64,000 nucleotides of DNA from the NCBI RefSeq assembly GCF_902364355.1, contig NZ_CABJDK010000008.1, positions 50,159 through 114,158 of the forward strand, read 5' to 3'. The position numbers were made by a program, and so were the translations under genes. The number at the start of each line of letters is the position of its first letter. Position 1 is the stretch's first letter. A model generated the notes under the pieces. That model did not search any database. It saw only the letters and a program-made list of their open reading frames with translations, and was not told where the DNA came from. Shown one piece after another: positions 35,543-43,963 of this stretch. The DNA is from Collinsella aerofaciens (GTDB lineage Bacteria; Actinomycetota; Coriobacteriia; Coriobacteriales; Coriobacteriaceae).

Positions 35543-36400
35543 TTAGAGGTATTCGAGGAAACGAGCGGCGGCAAGCGAAACATCGGCCGTTCGATATATG
35601 GCGTTGATCTGCCGATGGGGATGCCCTTCGAGCGGACGCACAGCAACATCGAACTGGCAGCGACGCAAGATGAGCGCGGGAAGAATGCTCACGCCCAGGC
35701 CATCCTCGACCATAGCCATAATCGCATAGTCATCCCAAGTCGACAGTTTTGAGCGCACCGCCAGCCCCGCCCGACGGAATAGCGGCGTAATCTCATCATC
35801 GGTACCCCGTTCCAGCAGAATAAACTGCTCTCTTGCCAAATCGGTAAGAGAGACGAACTCCGCCGTGGCAAGCAACGAATCTGTCGGCACCACCGCCATC
35901 AGCTCATCACACACTAAAGACCGTGATGCCATGCCGTTTTCTCGGGGCTCACGCGGGATAAAGCCCAGGTCGCAGCGCCCCTCCGCCACCCATTGTTCAA
36001 TCTCTGAGTAATCGCCCATCAGCAACTCATAATCGACGTCCGGGTGATCGGCGCGAAAACGCGCTATGACCGGTGGCAGCACGTGGGTCGCCACACTCGA
36101 AAACGTACCAATGCAGATCTTGCCGCGCATGAGCCCACGCATCTCGTCCACGTGTCGCTGCAGGCGGCCAAACTCCTCGCAGAGCGCCTCAACCGCCGGC
36201 ATGATCTGCCGCCCATCGGCAGAAAGCACCACACCCTCGCGGCTGCGGTCGAGCACCTTAAAACCCCAATCGGTCTCAAGGTCGCCCACCATGCGGCTCA
36301 CGCCCGACTGCGAATAGCTCAGCCGCTCGGCGGCGCGCGTAAAACTGCCGGCCCGCACGGTCTCGAGCAGAACCTGCATCTTTTGAATATTCGTTTCCAC
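35543..36400 (-). CDS. LysR-family transcriptional regulator
   Basis: A 285-residue LysR protein. The N-terminal helix-turn-helix is MQVLLETVRAGSFTRAAERL with SYSQSGVSRMVGDLE. The effector domain begins near residue 88 (GKICIGTFSSVATHVLPPVI). It is divergent from an EamA transporter gene 118 bases away, and the intervening palindrome GTTCAC-N5-GTGAAC is a candidate binding site. The regulator probably controls the exporter. The effector is unknown. Confidence 0.88.
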   Translation of the reverse strand: METNIQKMQVLLETVRAGSFTRAAERLSYSQSGVSRMVGDLETDWGFKVLDRSREGVVLSADGRQIMPAVEALCEEFGRLQRHVDEMRGLMRGKICIGTFSSVATHVLPPVIARFRADHPDVDYELLMGDYSEIEQWVAEGRCDLGFIPREPRENGMASRSLVCDELMAVVPTDSLLATAEFVSLTDLAREQFILLERGTDDEITPLFRRAGLAVRSKLSTWDDYAIMAMVEDGLGVSILPALILRRCQFDVAVRPLEGHPHRQINAIYRTADVSLAAARFLEYL

Positions 36401-36472
36401 GGCACCCCTCCACCTTTACATGAGTTTTTGTCATGTTATCCATGCATTATATTCGCTTTTCTTCTAAAGCCA

Positions 36473-36489
36473 GTTCACCCATAGTGAAC
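36473..36489. promoter_or_regulatory. Candidate LysR operator
   Basis: GTTCACCCATAGTGAAC is a perfect 6-base inverted repeat with a 5-base spacer. It lies about 30 bases before the transporter ATG in the LysR/EamA gap. Confidence 0.4.
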
Positions 36490-36518
36490 ATGTTCGGATA
36501 TAGAGGGGATGTCAGCAC

Positions 36519-37430
36519 ATGAACAACGGATTGTTTACGTACTTAGCAGCATTGCTATTGTTTGGCTCCAACGGCATCATCGCCGTTGCCATCGCGCTGC
36601 CGAGCTCCGATATCGTACTGTTGCGCACGTTTTTGGGCGCTCTCACCCTTGCCGCCATCCTCTTCATAACCAAGCGCCATAACCTGCAGGCTCCGTCTCG
36701 CCCCCGCGAGGCCGCAGCGCTCATCGTCTCGGGCGCCGCGCTGGGCGCCAGCTGGATTTTCCTGTTCCGCGCCTATCAGACGATCGGCGTTGGTATCTCC
36801 TCGCTGTTGTATTACTGCGGCCCCATCATCGTTATGGCCCTCTCCCCGCTCATTTTTGGCGAAAAGCTGACCGGCAGCAAAATCGCCGGCTTTATCGCCG
36901 TCGCCTGCGGTGCTTTTCTCATTGCAGCGCAAGGTCTAGGCGGCAATATGCCCATTGCGGGCATCGTCTGTGGAATCGCCTCGGCCTTCTGCTATGCATT
37001 GATGGTCATCGCCAGCAAGGGTGCGCCTCACATCGAGGGCCTCGAGAACTCCGCACTCCAAGTGAGCGCCGCCTTTGTGACCGCACTGGCCCTCACGCTC
37101 ATCACGCAGGGCGCTCCCTCGTTCCTGTCCGCCGGCGTCGCCGCCAGCATTGATTGGCGCGCCGTCGCTATGCTCGGCGTCGTCAACACCGGCATTGGTT
37201 GCCTGCTCTACTTTAGCGCCGTCGCCAAGCTGCCCGTTCAGACCGTCGCCGTCGTCGGCTACCTCGAGCCGCTTTCGGCGGTCGTGTTCTCAGCCGCCCT
37301 TTTGGGTGAAGCCATAACACCGGTCCGCCTGATGGGCGCCGCGCTTATCATCGGCGGCGCGATTTTTTGCGAACTCGCCGGCAAACGCGCAAACGCCAAG
37401 GCTGGCATCGCCCAGATAGCACGTGCTTAA
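36519..37430 (+). CDS. EamA/DMT-family transporter
   Basis: A 303-residue membrane protein with ten hydrophobic segments arranged as two EamA repeats. Typical pieces are SSDIVLLRTFLGALTLA, the YQTIGVGISSLLYYCGPI block and AVVGYLEPLSAVVFSA. Family members export amino acids, nucleosides or other metabolites. The divergent LysR gene probably regulates it. A weak GAGGGGA lies upstream of the ATG. The substrate cannot be predicted. Confidence 0.88.
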   Translation: MNNGLFTYLAALLLFGSNGIIAVAIALPSSDIVLLRTFLGALTLAAILFITKRHNLQAPSRPREAAALIVSGAALGASWIFLFRAYQTIGVGISSLLYYCGPIIVMALSPLIFGEKLTGSKIAGFIAVACGAFLIAAQGLGGNMPIAGIVCGIASAFCYALMVIASKGAPHIEGLENSALQVSAAFVTALALTLITQGAPSFLSAGVAASIDWRAVAMLGVVNTGIGCLLYFSAVAKLPVQTVAVVGYLEPLSAVVFSAALLGEAITPVRLMGAALIIGGAIFCELAGKRANAKAGIAQIARA

Positions 37431-37465
37431 AAGCCCCTGCTTTGAAATGCTACCTGCGTAGATAA

Positions 37466-37489
37466 ATAATCCCCAGCTGAGGATTATTG
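37466..37489. terminator. Hairpin between the EamA gene and kup
   Basis: AATAATCC pairs with GGATTATT around an 8-base loop. It lies 36 bases past the EamA stop, and no long T-run follows. The remaining gap before kup shows no riboswitch I recognise. Confidence 0.45.
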
Positions 37490-37587
37490 TCTAAAATAAC
37501 CCGATGTGCCAAACTGCTCTTGTATGTATAAAGACGGCATAAAGTTTTTTGTCCTAGACAGATAACCGGATGTCTAAGGGAGTCCAC

Positions 37588-39819
37588 GTGGCACACAACA
37601 AACTGGAGGCAAACCTCCAAGACCAGCACGGACAGAGCGGGCATGGAGCCATTCCCCTTTCTGCTGGTATGTTGCTCGTAACGCTCGGCGTCGTCTATGG
37701 CGACATCGGCACGAGCCCTATGTACACCATGAAATCAATCGTCGCCAACAACGGCGGCATCGGTACCGTCAGCGAGGACATGATCCTGGGCGCGCTTTCG
37801 CTCGTCATCTGGACCATGACGCTCGTAACCACGGTCAAGTACGTGCTAATCGCCATGAGGGCCGACAACCACAACGAGGGCGGTATCTTCGCCCTGTTCA
37901 GTCTCGTACGCAAAGTGGCGCCGTGGCTGATCCTTCCCGCCATGATCGGCGGTGCGGCGCTGCTTGCCGACGGCATCCTCACCCCCGCCGTCACGGTCAC
38001 CACAGCCATCGAGGGTCTGCGCACCATCGAGTGGGGCCACGCGCTATTGGGCGACGGCCAGACCAACGTCATCATTATTACCATCATCATTATCTGCGGC
38101 CTATTTGCCATGCAGCGCGCCGGCACCTCGTCAATCGGCAAGCTCTTCGGCCCGCTCATGACGCTATGGTTCCTGTTCCTGGCGGGCGCCGGCCTGTTCA
38201 ACATGCTCGGCAACCTGTCCATCTTGCGCGCACTCAACCCCATCCGCGGCATCATGTTCCTGTTCTCGCCCATCAACCACTCGGGCATCATGGTGCTCGG
38301 CTTCGTCTTCCTGTCGACGACCGGCGCCGAGGCGCTCTATTCGGACATGGGTCACGTGGGCAAGGCTAACATTTACGCATCCTGGCCGTTCGTAAAGGCG
38401 GCCCTCATCCTTAACTATCTGGGTCAGGGCGCTTGGCTGCTCGCCAACAACTCCAATCCCCAGATGCTCGCGATGGACATCGTCAACCCGTTCTACATGA
38501 TGCTTCCCGAGCCCCTGCGCCCCTTTGCCATCGTGCTATCGGCCGTAGCGGCCATCATCGCCTCGCAGGCGCTTATCACCGGCTCGTTCTCGCTGGTATC
38601 CGAGGCCACGCGTCTCAACCTTATGCCGCATCTGCGCATCCACTACCCCAGCGACACCAAGGGTCAACTCTATATTCCGCTCGTCAACAACATCATGTGG
38701 GTCGGCTGTATCTTCATCGTGCTGCTGTTCCAAAACTCCGAGCGCATGGAGAGCGCCTACGGCCTCGCCATCACCGTGACTATGCTCATGACCACGACGC
38801 TTTTGACGAGCTATATCGCCGGCATCCTCAAGCACAAGCTGGGCGCCTGCGTCTTTGCCCTGCTTTTTGGCGCCATCGAGCTCTGCTTCTTTGCCTCGTG
38901 CCTCACCATGTTCTTTGACGGCGGCTATGTGATGATCTTCCTGGCCTCGCTGCTGTTTGGCCTTATGTACGTGTGGCGCCGCGGCACCGCCATCGAGCGC
39001 ACGCAGACGATCCTGCTGCCCGTCTCCAAGTACATCGATCAGCTCAACCGCCTGCGCAACGACGAGACCTACCCCGTGCTCGCCGACAATCTGGTGTTCC
39101 TCACCAACAGCCCCGACCCGCTCACGCTCGACCGCGACGTGCTCTATTCCATCCTGGACAAGCACCCCAAGCGCGCCAAGGCATATTGGTTCATCAACGT
39201 GAACGTTACCGACGAGCCCTATACGCACGAGTATTCCGTCGAGACCTTTGGCACGGACTTTTTGTTCCGCGTGCGCCTGGACCTGGGCTTTAAGGTCAAC
39301 CAGCGCATCAACGCCTATCTGCGTCAGATCGTTGGCGACTTGATGACATCGGGTGAGCTGCCACCGCAGCATCACACCTACTCCATCTACGAGACACGCG
39401 GCAACGTGGGCGACTTCCGTTTTTGCATGCTGCGCAAGATGCTTGCCCCCGAAACGGACATCAACCGCAACGACCACCGCGTGATGGCCATCAAGTACGC
39501 CGTCCGCCGCGCCTGCGGAAGCCCGGCACGCTGGTACGGTCTTGAGAACTCGGCGATCATCATCGAGTACGTGCCTCTCTTTGCCCGCATGCGTCCGGCG
39601 GTCAAACTCGTACGCACCCATGTGCCGCTCGAGGTCCAGATCGAAGAAGCCGAGGAAATGGAAGTCGATATCTTCTCGGACGACCTGGTCAACGGCAACG
39701 AGGCCGGTAGGGACATGAACGTCGATCCCACCGAATTGCTCGAGAGCGTCGCCGATACGCCCGAACAGCAACTGCTCGACGGCCTCGAGAGCGCCCAGCT
39801 CAACGACGCCAACTTCTAG
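37588..39819 (+). CDS. kup: Kup potassium uptake transporter
   Basis: A 743-residue potassium/proton symporter of the KUP/HAK/KT family. The signature GVVYGDIGTSPMYTMKS is near residue 35. About twelve membrane helices follow up to residue 460, and a C-terminal cytoplasmic domain completes it. The GTG at 37588 was preferred over an ATG 18 bases upstream because AAGGGAG precedes it by 6 bases. It is monocistronic and ends at a strong terminator. Confidence 0.92.
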   Translation: MAHNKLEANLQDQHGQSGHGAIPLSAGMLLVTLGVVYGDIGTSPMYTMKSIVANNGGIGTVSEDMILGALSLVIWTMTLVTTVKYVLIAMRADNHNEGGIFALFSLVRKVAPWLILPAMIGGAALLADGILTPAVTVTTAIEGLRTIEWGHALLGDGQTNVIIITIIIICGLFAMQRAGTSSIGKLFGPLMTLWFLFLAGAGLFNMLGNLSILRALNPIRGIMFLFSPINHSGIMVLGFVFLSTTGAEALYSDMGHVGKANIYASWPFVKAALILNYLGQGAWLLANNSNPQMLAMDIVNPFYMMLPEPLRPFAIVLSAVAAIIASQALITGSFSLVSEATRLNLMPHLRIHYPSDTKGQLYIPLVNNIMWVGCIFIVLLFQNSERMESAYGLAITVTMLMTTTLLTSYIAGILKHKLGACVFALLFGAIELCFFASCLTMFFDGGYVMIFLASLLFGLMYVWRRGTAIERTQTILLPVSKYIDQLNRLRNDETYPVLADNLVFLTNSPDPLTLDRDVLYSILDKHPKRAKAYWFINVNVTDEPYTHEYSVETFGTDFLFRVRLDLGFKVNQRINAYLRQIVGDLMTSGELPPQHHTYSIYETRGNVGDFRFCMLRKMLAPETDINRNDHRVMAIKYAVRRACGSPARWYGLENSAIIIEYVPLFARMRPAVKLVRTHVPLEVQIEEAEEMEVDIFSDDLVNGNEAGRDMNVDPTELLESVADTPEQQLLDGLESAQLNDANF

Positions 39820-39840
39820 CGACGTCGCGCATCAACGACA

Positions 39841-39878
39841 GCGCCCCTGCACCTCACAGGAGATGCAGGGGCGCTTTG
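39841..39878. terminator. Terminator of kup, shared with the bile salt hydrolase gene
   Basis: GCGCCCCTGCA and TGCAGGGGCGC pair around a 12-base loop, followed by TTT. The two genes are convergent. Confidence 0.8.
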
Positions 39879-39898
39879 CATTTCAGTAAAGCCCTCGG

Positions 39899-40864
39899 CT
39901 ACGAACGACGCGGCTCGGGAACCACAAGCCTATCGGGGCTCGCGCCCTCGGCATCCATCAGGCTCACGTAGCGAATCGACGGATCCTCATACATCGCGTA
40001 GTAATAATTGCCTGTGCGCGCGCTAAAGCATCCGGTATAGATAGTCTTCTCGAACTTGCCATCGCCCATCCTGGACGCCCCCTCAATCATCACCACGCCC
40101 TCGAGTGAACGGAACATGCGGACGACGTTTTCGGTCTCGCTGTCTTTTTGCGGGTAATTGGCGTTGAGGTACGCTGCCTTTACAAAACGGCTCGGCGAAT
40201 AGCAGTCGCCGGGAATGCCGCGCATGCCGGCACCGGCTCCATAGGGCTTAAGCTCGGCGCCACGCCACGTCGCCGTCTGCGGAAAATCGCTTGTGGCGGT
40301 GATATAAGTGCGTAGGTTTTCCATATGCCACGGGAAGGTGGGCTGATTGGCAAGGGTGTCGACCGGATCGTCGTATACATGCAGGCCGTCAGCCATCATC
40401 TCGACCACGATGCTACGCTGGCTGTCGCCGATAATCCAATGGAGCAGCGACACGCCCAGCCCCTCTCCGGCAGATTTGGCGACAATCACCGTGTCGCGCA
40501 GCGCGGCCTCGACCTCATCGACCGTCGAGAACGTCGCTGCCACCCACAGGGGAAACTCATAGGCCGCGATATTGGTCTTGCCGTCGACAGGGTCCTCGGC
40601 ATACTCGGCATAACCCGGGAAATTGAGACCCGCCACGGCGAGGCCCGCATCGTTGCCGCAGTCGAAGAACATAGGGTAGTTCTTGTAATCGATGCACATA
40701 CCGATCACCGCGTGTGCCGCTGTCGTGTCGTCGATAAACGAATACGGAATGTGAAACCCGCGCGGCATCACGCGAACCTGTTGGCCGTAGTCAAAGCTCC
40801 AGTCGAGGTTGCGGCCCAGATACATGTTGCCGGAATTATCGGTAAATCGAATGCTCGTACACAT
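39899..40864 (-). CDS. bsh: Bile salt hydrolase, choloylglycine hydrolase family
   Basis: A 321-residue N-terminal-nucleophile hydrolase that cleaves glycine or taurine from conjugated bile acids. After removal of Met the nucleophile is Cys2. Arg18 and Asp21 (LGRNLDW) occupy exactly the known catalytic numbers. Asn in LNFPGYA, Asn in LANQPTF and Arg in SPSRFV match the remaining active-site residues. AGGAGG lies 5 bases before the ATG at 40864. Penicillin V acylases share the fold, but the active-site pattern favours bile salts. There is no signal peptide, so it acts in the cytosol. The gene stands alone. Confidence 0.92.
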   Translation of the reverse strand: MCTSIRFTDNSGNMYLGRNLDWSFDYGQQVRVMPRGFHIPYSFIDDTTAAHAVIGMCIDYKNYPMFFDCGNDAGLAVAGLNFPGYAEYAEDPVDGKTNIAAYEFPLWVAATFSTVDEVEAALRDTVIVAKSAGEGLGVSLLHWIIGDSQRSIVVEMMADGLHVYDDPVDTLANQPTFPWHMENLRTYITATSDFPQTATWRGAELKPYGAGAGMRGIPGDCYSPSRFVKAAYLNANYPQKDSETENVVRMFRSLEGVVMIEGASRMGDGKFEKTIYTGCFSARTGNYYYAMYEDPSIRYVSLMDAEGASPDRLVVPEPRRS

Positions 40865-40927
40865 AGCGCCTCCTAGCTTCACGTTCTCGCTAAGTTCATT
40901 GTCACCAAACAAAAAGGCGCTAAACAC

Positions 40928-40963
40928 AAAAGCCCGGACATGACAACAATGTCACGCCCGGAC
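40928..40963 (-). terminator. Terminator of the deformylase paralogue
   Basis: On the minus strand CCGGGCGTGACA pairs (with two G-U) with TGTCATGTCCGG and is followed by GCTTTT. It begins 33 bases past the stop of the gene at 40996. Confidence 0.65.
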
Positions 40964-40995
40964 CAAAAACGACGAAGTGCGGTGCTGTGGTCGCC

Positions 40996-41415
40996 CTAGA
41001 CAAGCTTGCCAAGACAGTGATCGATCATATGCTGGATCATCTGCGCCTCGAAGCCCACAAAGTCCTGCTTGCGCTCGCGCATCTTGCCGTCGACGATCTG
41101 GTCAAAGGCAACCTTGCACTTGATATAGCGCGTGGACTTGGTGACCTCCTCGTGCGTCAGGCAGCTCTCCTCCATCTTGCTGGCGCCCAGGCCAAACACC
41201 AGACGGGGGTTGTAGAGCACGTGGGGCTCGCCGGCGTCGTCCAGGTAGACGCAGACCTTCTTGGTAACGCCAATCTGGTTAGCGGCAAGGCAGCCGGCAT
41301 CGTCGAGCGACTTGATGGTATCGATCAGGTCCTGAGCAACCGACTCGTCCTCGACGGTCGCAACCTCGCAACGCTGGGACAGGATAGCCTCATCGTGGCA
41401 AAGCTCTTTAATCAT
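40996..41415 (-). CDS. Degenerate peptide deformylase paralogue
   Basis: A 139-residue deformylase homologue collinear with the one at 33374. Motif 1 is CLAANQIG and the metal Cys is conserved (Cys85 in EESCLTHEE). Motif 3 reads QHMIDH: His129 and His133 remain but the catalytic Glu is replaced by Met130. It could bind metal but should lack normal deformylase chemistry. GGAGG lies before the ATG at 41415. The gene is monocistronic with its own terminator. It may be a regulator or binder of formyl-peptides; that is speculation. Confidence 0.82.
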   Translation of the reverse strand: MIKELCHDEAILSQRCEVATVEDESVAQDLIDTIKSLDDAGCLAANQIGVTKKVCVYLDDAGEPHVLYNPRLVFGLGASKMEESCLTHEEVTKSTRYIKCKVAFDQIVDGKMRERKQDFVGFEAQMIQHMIDHCLGKLV

Positions 41416-41608
41416 ACGTTCCTCCATAGGGGTCGTTGTAACCGCTTAAGTATACGGTACCCACACATTTTCATGCGATAAATACCGTCCGTCTGTTACA
41501 AAGCGCCGAACATCAACATGCGAGGAACAGCAAGGTTGTAAAGACGATATAGTAAGTGAGTTCGTGTCAATCGGCCTAAACTCGGGGCCGAACAAGGAAA
41601 GGGTATGC

Positions 41609-42922
41609 ATGGACGAACTTTTTCACGTCAGTGAGCGCAAGTCCACAATCGGGACCGAACTTCGCGCTGGACTGACAACATTCCTGGCGATGGCCTACAT
41701 CATCGCCGTCAACCCCGCAGTGCTCTCGGGCGCTGGCATCGATGCGGGAGCGCTCGCCTGCGCCACCTGCCTGGGCGCCGGCATCATGACCATCTGCATG
41801 GGCATCTTCGCCAACCGCCCGCTCGCCTGCGCGTCGGGTCTGGGCATCAACGCCATGATCGCGGGCATCGCCACCACCATGTGCGGCGGCGACTGGCACG
41901 TGGCCATGAGCGTTATCTTCCTCGAGGGTATCGTCATCTTGCTGCTCGTCCTATGCGGCCTGCGCGAGGCCATCATGGACGCCATCCCCGTGGTCCTGCG
42001 CCACGCCATCTCGGTGGGTCTGGGCCTGTTTATCGCCATGATCGGCCTGTGCGACGCCGGCATCATCACCGCTGGCGCCGGTACGCTCGTCGGCCTGGGC
42101 GACATCGCCTCCCCCACCTTTATCGTCGGCATCATCTCCATCGTCGTGACGGTTGCCCTGGCTTCCCGCAACGTGCCGGGCTCGCTGCTCATCGGCATCA
42201 TCGTCGCCGTTATCGCCGGAATCCCGCTGGGCGTCACCCATGCGCCCGAGGGCCTCATCGCACCGCTCGACTTCTCGACCTTCGGCGCCCCGTTTGCCAG
42301 CACTGCCGACGGCAACCTTGCCATCGTGAAGGTCCTGACCGACCCGATGCTGCTCGTCGTTGCCTTCTCGCTGCTCATGAGCGACTTCTTCGACACCATG
42401 GGCACCGCGATGGCCGTCGCCAAGCAGGGCGAGTTCTTGACCGAGGACGGCAATGTCGAGGACATCCGTCCCATCCTGGTCGTCGACTCCGTGGCCGCTG
42501 CTGCCGGTGGCTTTATGGGCGTCTCCTCCATCACTACCTTCGTCGAGTCCACCTCTGGCGCTGCCGACGGTGGTCGCACGGGCCTCACCTCCGTCACCAC
42601 CGGCGTGCTGTTCATTCTCGCCGCGTTCTTCTCCCCCATCGTCACCATCGTTTCCAGCGCCGCCACCTGCGGTGCTCTGGTCTACGTTGGCTACCTCATG
42701 ATGAGCGAGGCCTCCGAGATCGACTGGTCCGACGTGTCGCAGGGTTTCCCGGCGTTCATGATTGTCGCCGGCGTGCCCTTCACCTACTCCATCTCTGCCG
42801 GTATTGGCCTGGGCTTTATCGCCTACGTGATCGTCGCGCTCTTTAAGGGCGAGGCCTCCAAGATCAAGCCGCTCATGTGGATCGCAGCCCTCGCCTTCCT
42901 CGTCTACTTCTTCGTGGCGTAA
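41609..42922 (+). CDS. NCS2-family purine permease (AzgA/PurP-like)
   Basis: A 437-residue membrane protein with about twelve hydrophobic segments. The N-terminal block TFLAMAYIIAVNPAVLSGAG, then LACASGLGINAMIAG and SDFFDTMGTAMAVAKQG, mark the AzgA branch, which imports adenine, guanine or hypoxanthine with protons. ATG at 41609 was chosen because AAGGAAAGGG lies upstream; the longer frame adds 15 residues without a site. No purine riboswitch was recognised in the 193-base leader. A strong terminator follows. Confidence 0.9.
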   Translation: MDELFHVSERKSTIGTELRAGLTTFLAMAYIIAVNPAVLSGAGIDAGALACATCLGAGIMTICMGIFANRPLACASGLGINAMIAGIATTMCGGDWHVAMSVIFLEGIVILLLVLCGLREAIMDAIPVVLRHAISVGLGLFIAMIGLCDAGIITAGAGTLVGLGDIASPTFIVGIISIVVTVALASRNVPGSLLIGIIVAVIAGIPLGVTHAPEGLIAPLDFSTFGAPFASTADGNLAIVKVLTDPMLLVVAFSLLMSDFFDTMGTAMAVAKQGEFLTEDGNVEDIRPILVVDSVAAAAGGFMGVSSITTFVESTSGAADGGRTGLTSVTTGVLFILAAFFSPIVTIVSSAATCGALVYVGYLMMSEASEIDWSDVSQGFPAFMIVAGVPFTYSISAGIGLGFIAYVIVALFKGEASKIKPLMWIAALAFLVYFFVA

Positions 42923-42949
42923 CGGCATAGTCTGCTAAAGCAAAACAAC

Positions 42950-42990
42950 AAGGCGCGGAATCGCATCGAGCGGCTCCGCGCCTTTCTTTT
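42950..42990 (+). terminator. Terminator of the purine permease gene
   Basis: AAGGCGCGGA pairs with TCCGCGCCTT, followed by TCTTTT. It begins 28 bases past the stop. Confidence 0.85.
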
Positions 42991-43059
42991 AGCGTCTGCC
43001 CCCGTGCCAGCGTGCGACAATTGAGGCTGTCAATATCACAACACCGAGAGAAGCCTGCC

Positions 43060-43725
43060 TTGGAAGCGCATCAGAAGCAGATAACCGTTTATTCAGAGTG
43101 TGTGGAAGGCGCGCCCGTCATCTACCTCCCCGTGGTTATGGGCGACGGTAGTGAAGTCTACGAGCGCTGCCGAGAGCTCGACTGTCCGCCATTCACCCTT
43201 GTCGCCATCGGAGGACTCGATTGGAATCGCGAGTTGAGCCCCTGGGAATGCGACGGAACTATACGAGATGCCGAGCCCTTTGACGGACAGGCTGCTGGTT
43301 TTCTTGACGAGTTGTTGAAGCAGATAATCCCCCAGGCCGAATCATCGCTCCCGCAACCGCCCACCTGGCGCGGCGTTGTCGGCTATTCGTTGGCGGGTCT
43401 TTTTGCACTGTGGGCACTTTGGCAAACAGATGTCTTTGAGCGCGCGGCGAGTGCATCGGGGTCGCTGTGGTTCCCCGGCTTTATCGACTACGCGCGTGAG
43501 CGCACGATGACAGCCACGCCCGACGCCGCTTATCTGTCGCTCGGTAAAAAGGAAACCAAGACGCCCAACCGCATGATGCGGCACGTACTCGACGACACGC
43601 GCGCGATGGAAGAGCTGTTTATAGAGCGTGACATTCCAACAACGCTGGAGCTCAACCCCGGCAATCACTTTGCCCAAACTGACCTGCGCATGGCGCGCGG
43701 CATCCACTGGATACTGACGCATTAA
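43060..43725 (+). CDS. Alpha/beta-hydrolase, putative esterase
   Basis: A 221-residue protein of the esterase-D/Fes-like group. The nucleophile elbow is VGYSLAGLFALW, and WNRELSPWEC and GSLWFPGFIDY are conserved around the active site. The terminal His is in NPGNHFAQTD. The start is uncertain: TTG at 43060 follows GAGAG, and GTG at 43012 is an alternative with no better site. The substrate is unknown; some relatives cleave siderophore esters. It lies alone between two terminators. Confidence 0.75.
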   Translation: MEAHQKQITVYSECVEGAPVIYLPVVMGDGSEVYERCRELDCPPFTLVAIGGLDWNRELSPWECDGTIRDAEPFDGQAAGFLDELLKQIIPQAESSLPQPPTWRGVVGYSLAGLFALWALWQTDVFERAASASGSLWFPGFIDYARERTMTATPDAAYLSLGKKETKTPNRMMRHVLDDTRAMEELFIERDIPTTLELNPGNHFAQTDLRMARGIHWILTH

Positions 43726-43767
43726 AAATGGCGTCCACGCGTACATACGCATGGACGCCATTTTTTG
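43725..43767. terminator. Terminator of the esterase gene
   Basis: AAAATGGCGTCCACGCGT pairs with ACGCATGGACGCCATTTT, with one mismatch, around a 4-base loop, followed by T residues. Confidence 0.85.
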
Positions 43768-43786
43768 ATTTAGCTGAACACAACTA

Positions 43787-43840
43787 CTATTCGACAGTCT
43801 CCTCGAGTTCAGATACGGCGGGCGTCGAGGACTGGGACAT
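43787..43840 (-). CDS. Possible 17-residue microprotein
   Basis: A short ORF (MSQSSTPAVSELEETVE) with AAAGGACA ahead of its ATG lies 120 bases beyond the MetE-like stop on the same strand. It is polar and acidic with no hydrophobic part. It could be chance. The rest of 43768-43963 shows nothing else. Confidence 0.2.
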   Translation of the reverse strand: MSQSSTPAVSELEETVE

Positions 43841-43963
43841 GGATGTCCTTTCATGATGGAAGGGCGATCAGGCATATCGGATAACCTGCCCGAACGATAC
43901 GATCCGAACCATTGTGCGTGATACGCCATGTCTCGCGCGCGCCGTCACCTGCAAACGGTAAGG

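Noticed and set aside
37431..37587. c-di-AMP (ydaO-type) riboswitch before kup
   Set aside because: The leader is too short (156 bases) and lacks the aptamer signatures; only a small hairpin is present.
41416..41608. Purine riboswitch before the NCS2 permease
   Set aside because: The conserved loop sequences of the purine aptamer are not seen in the leader.
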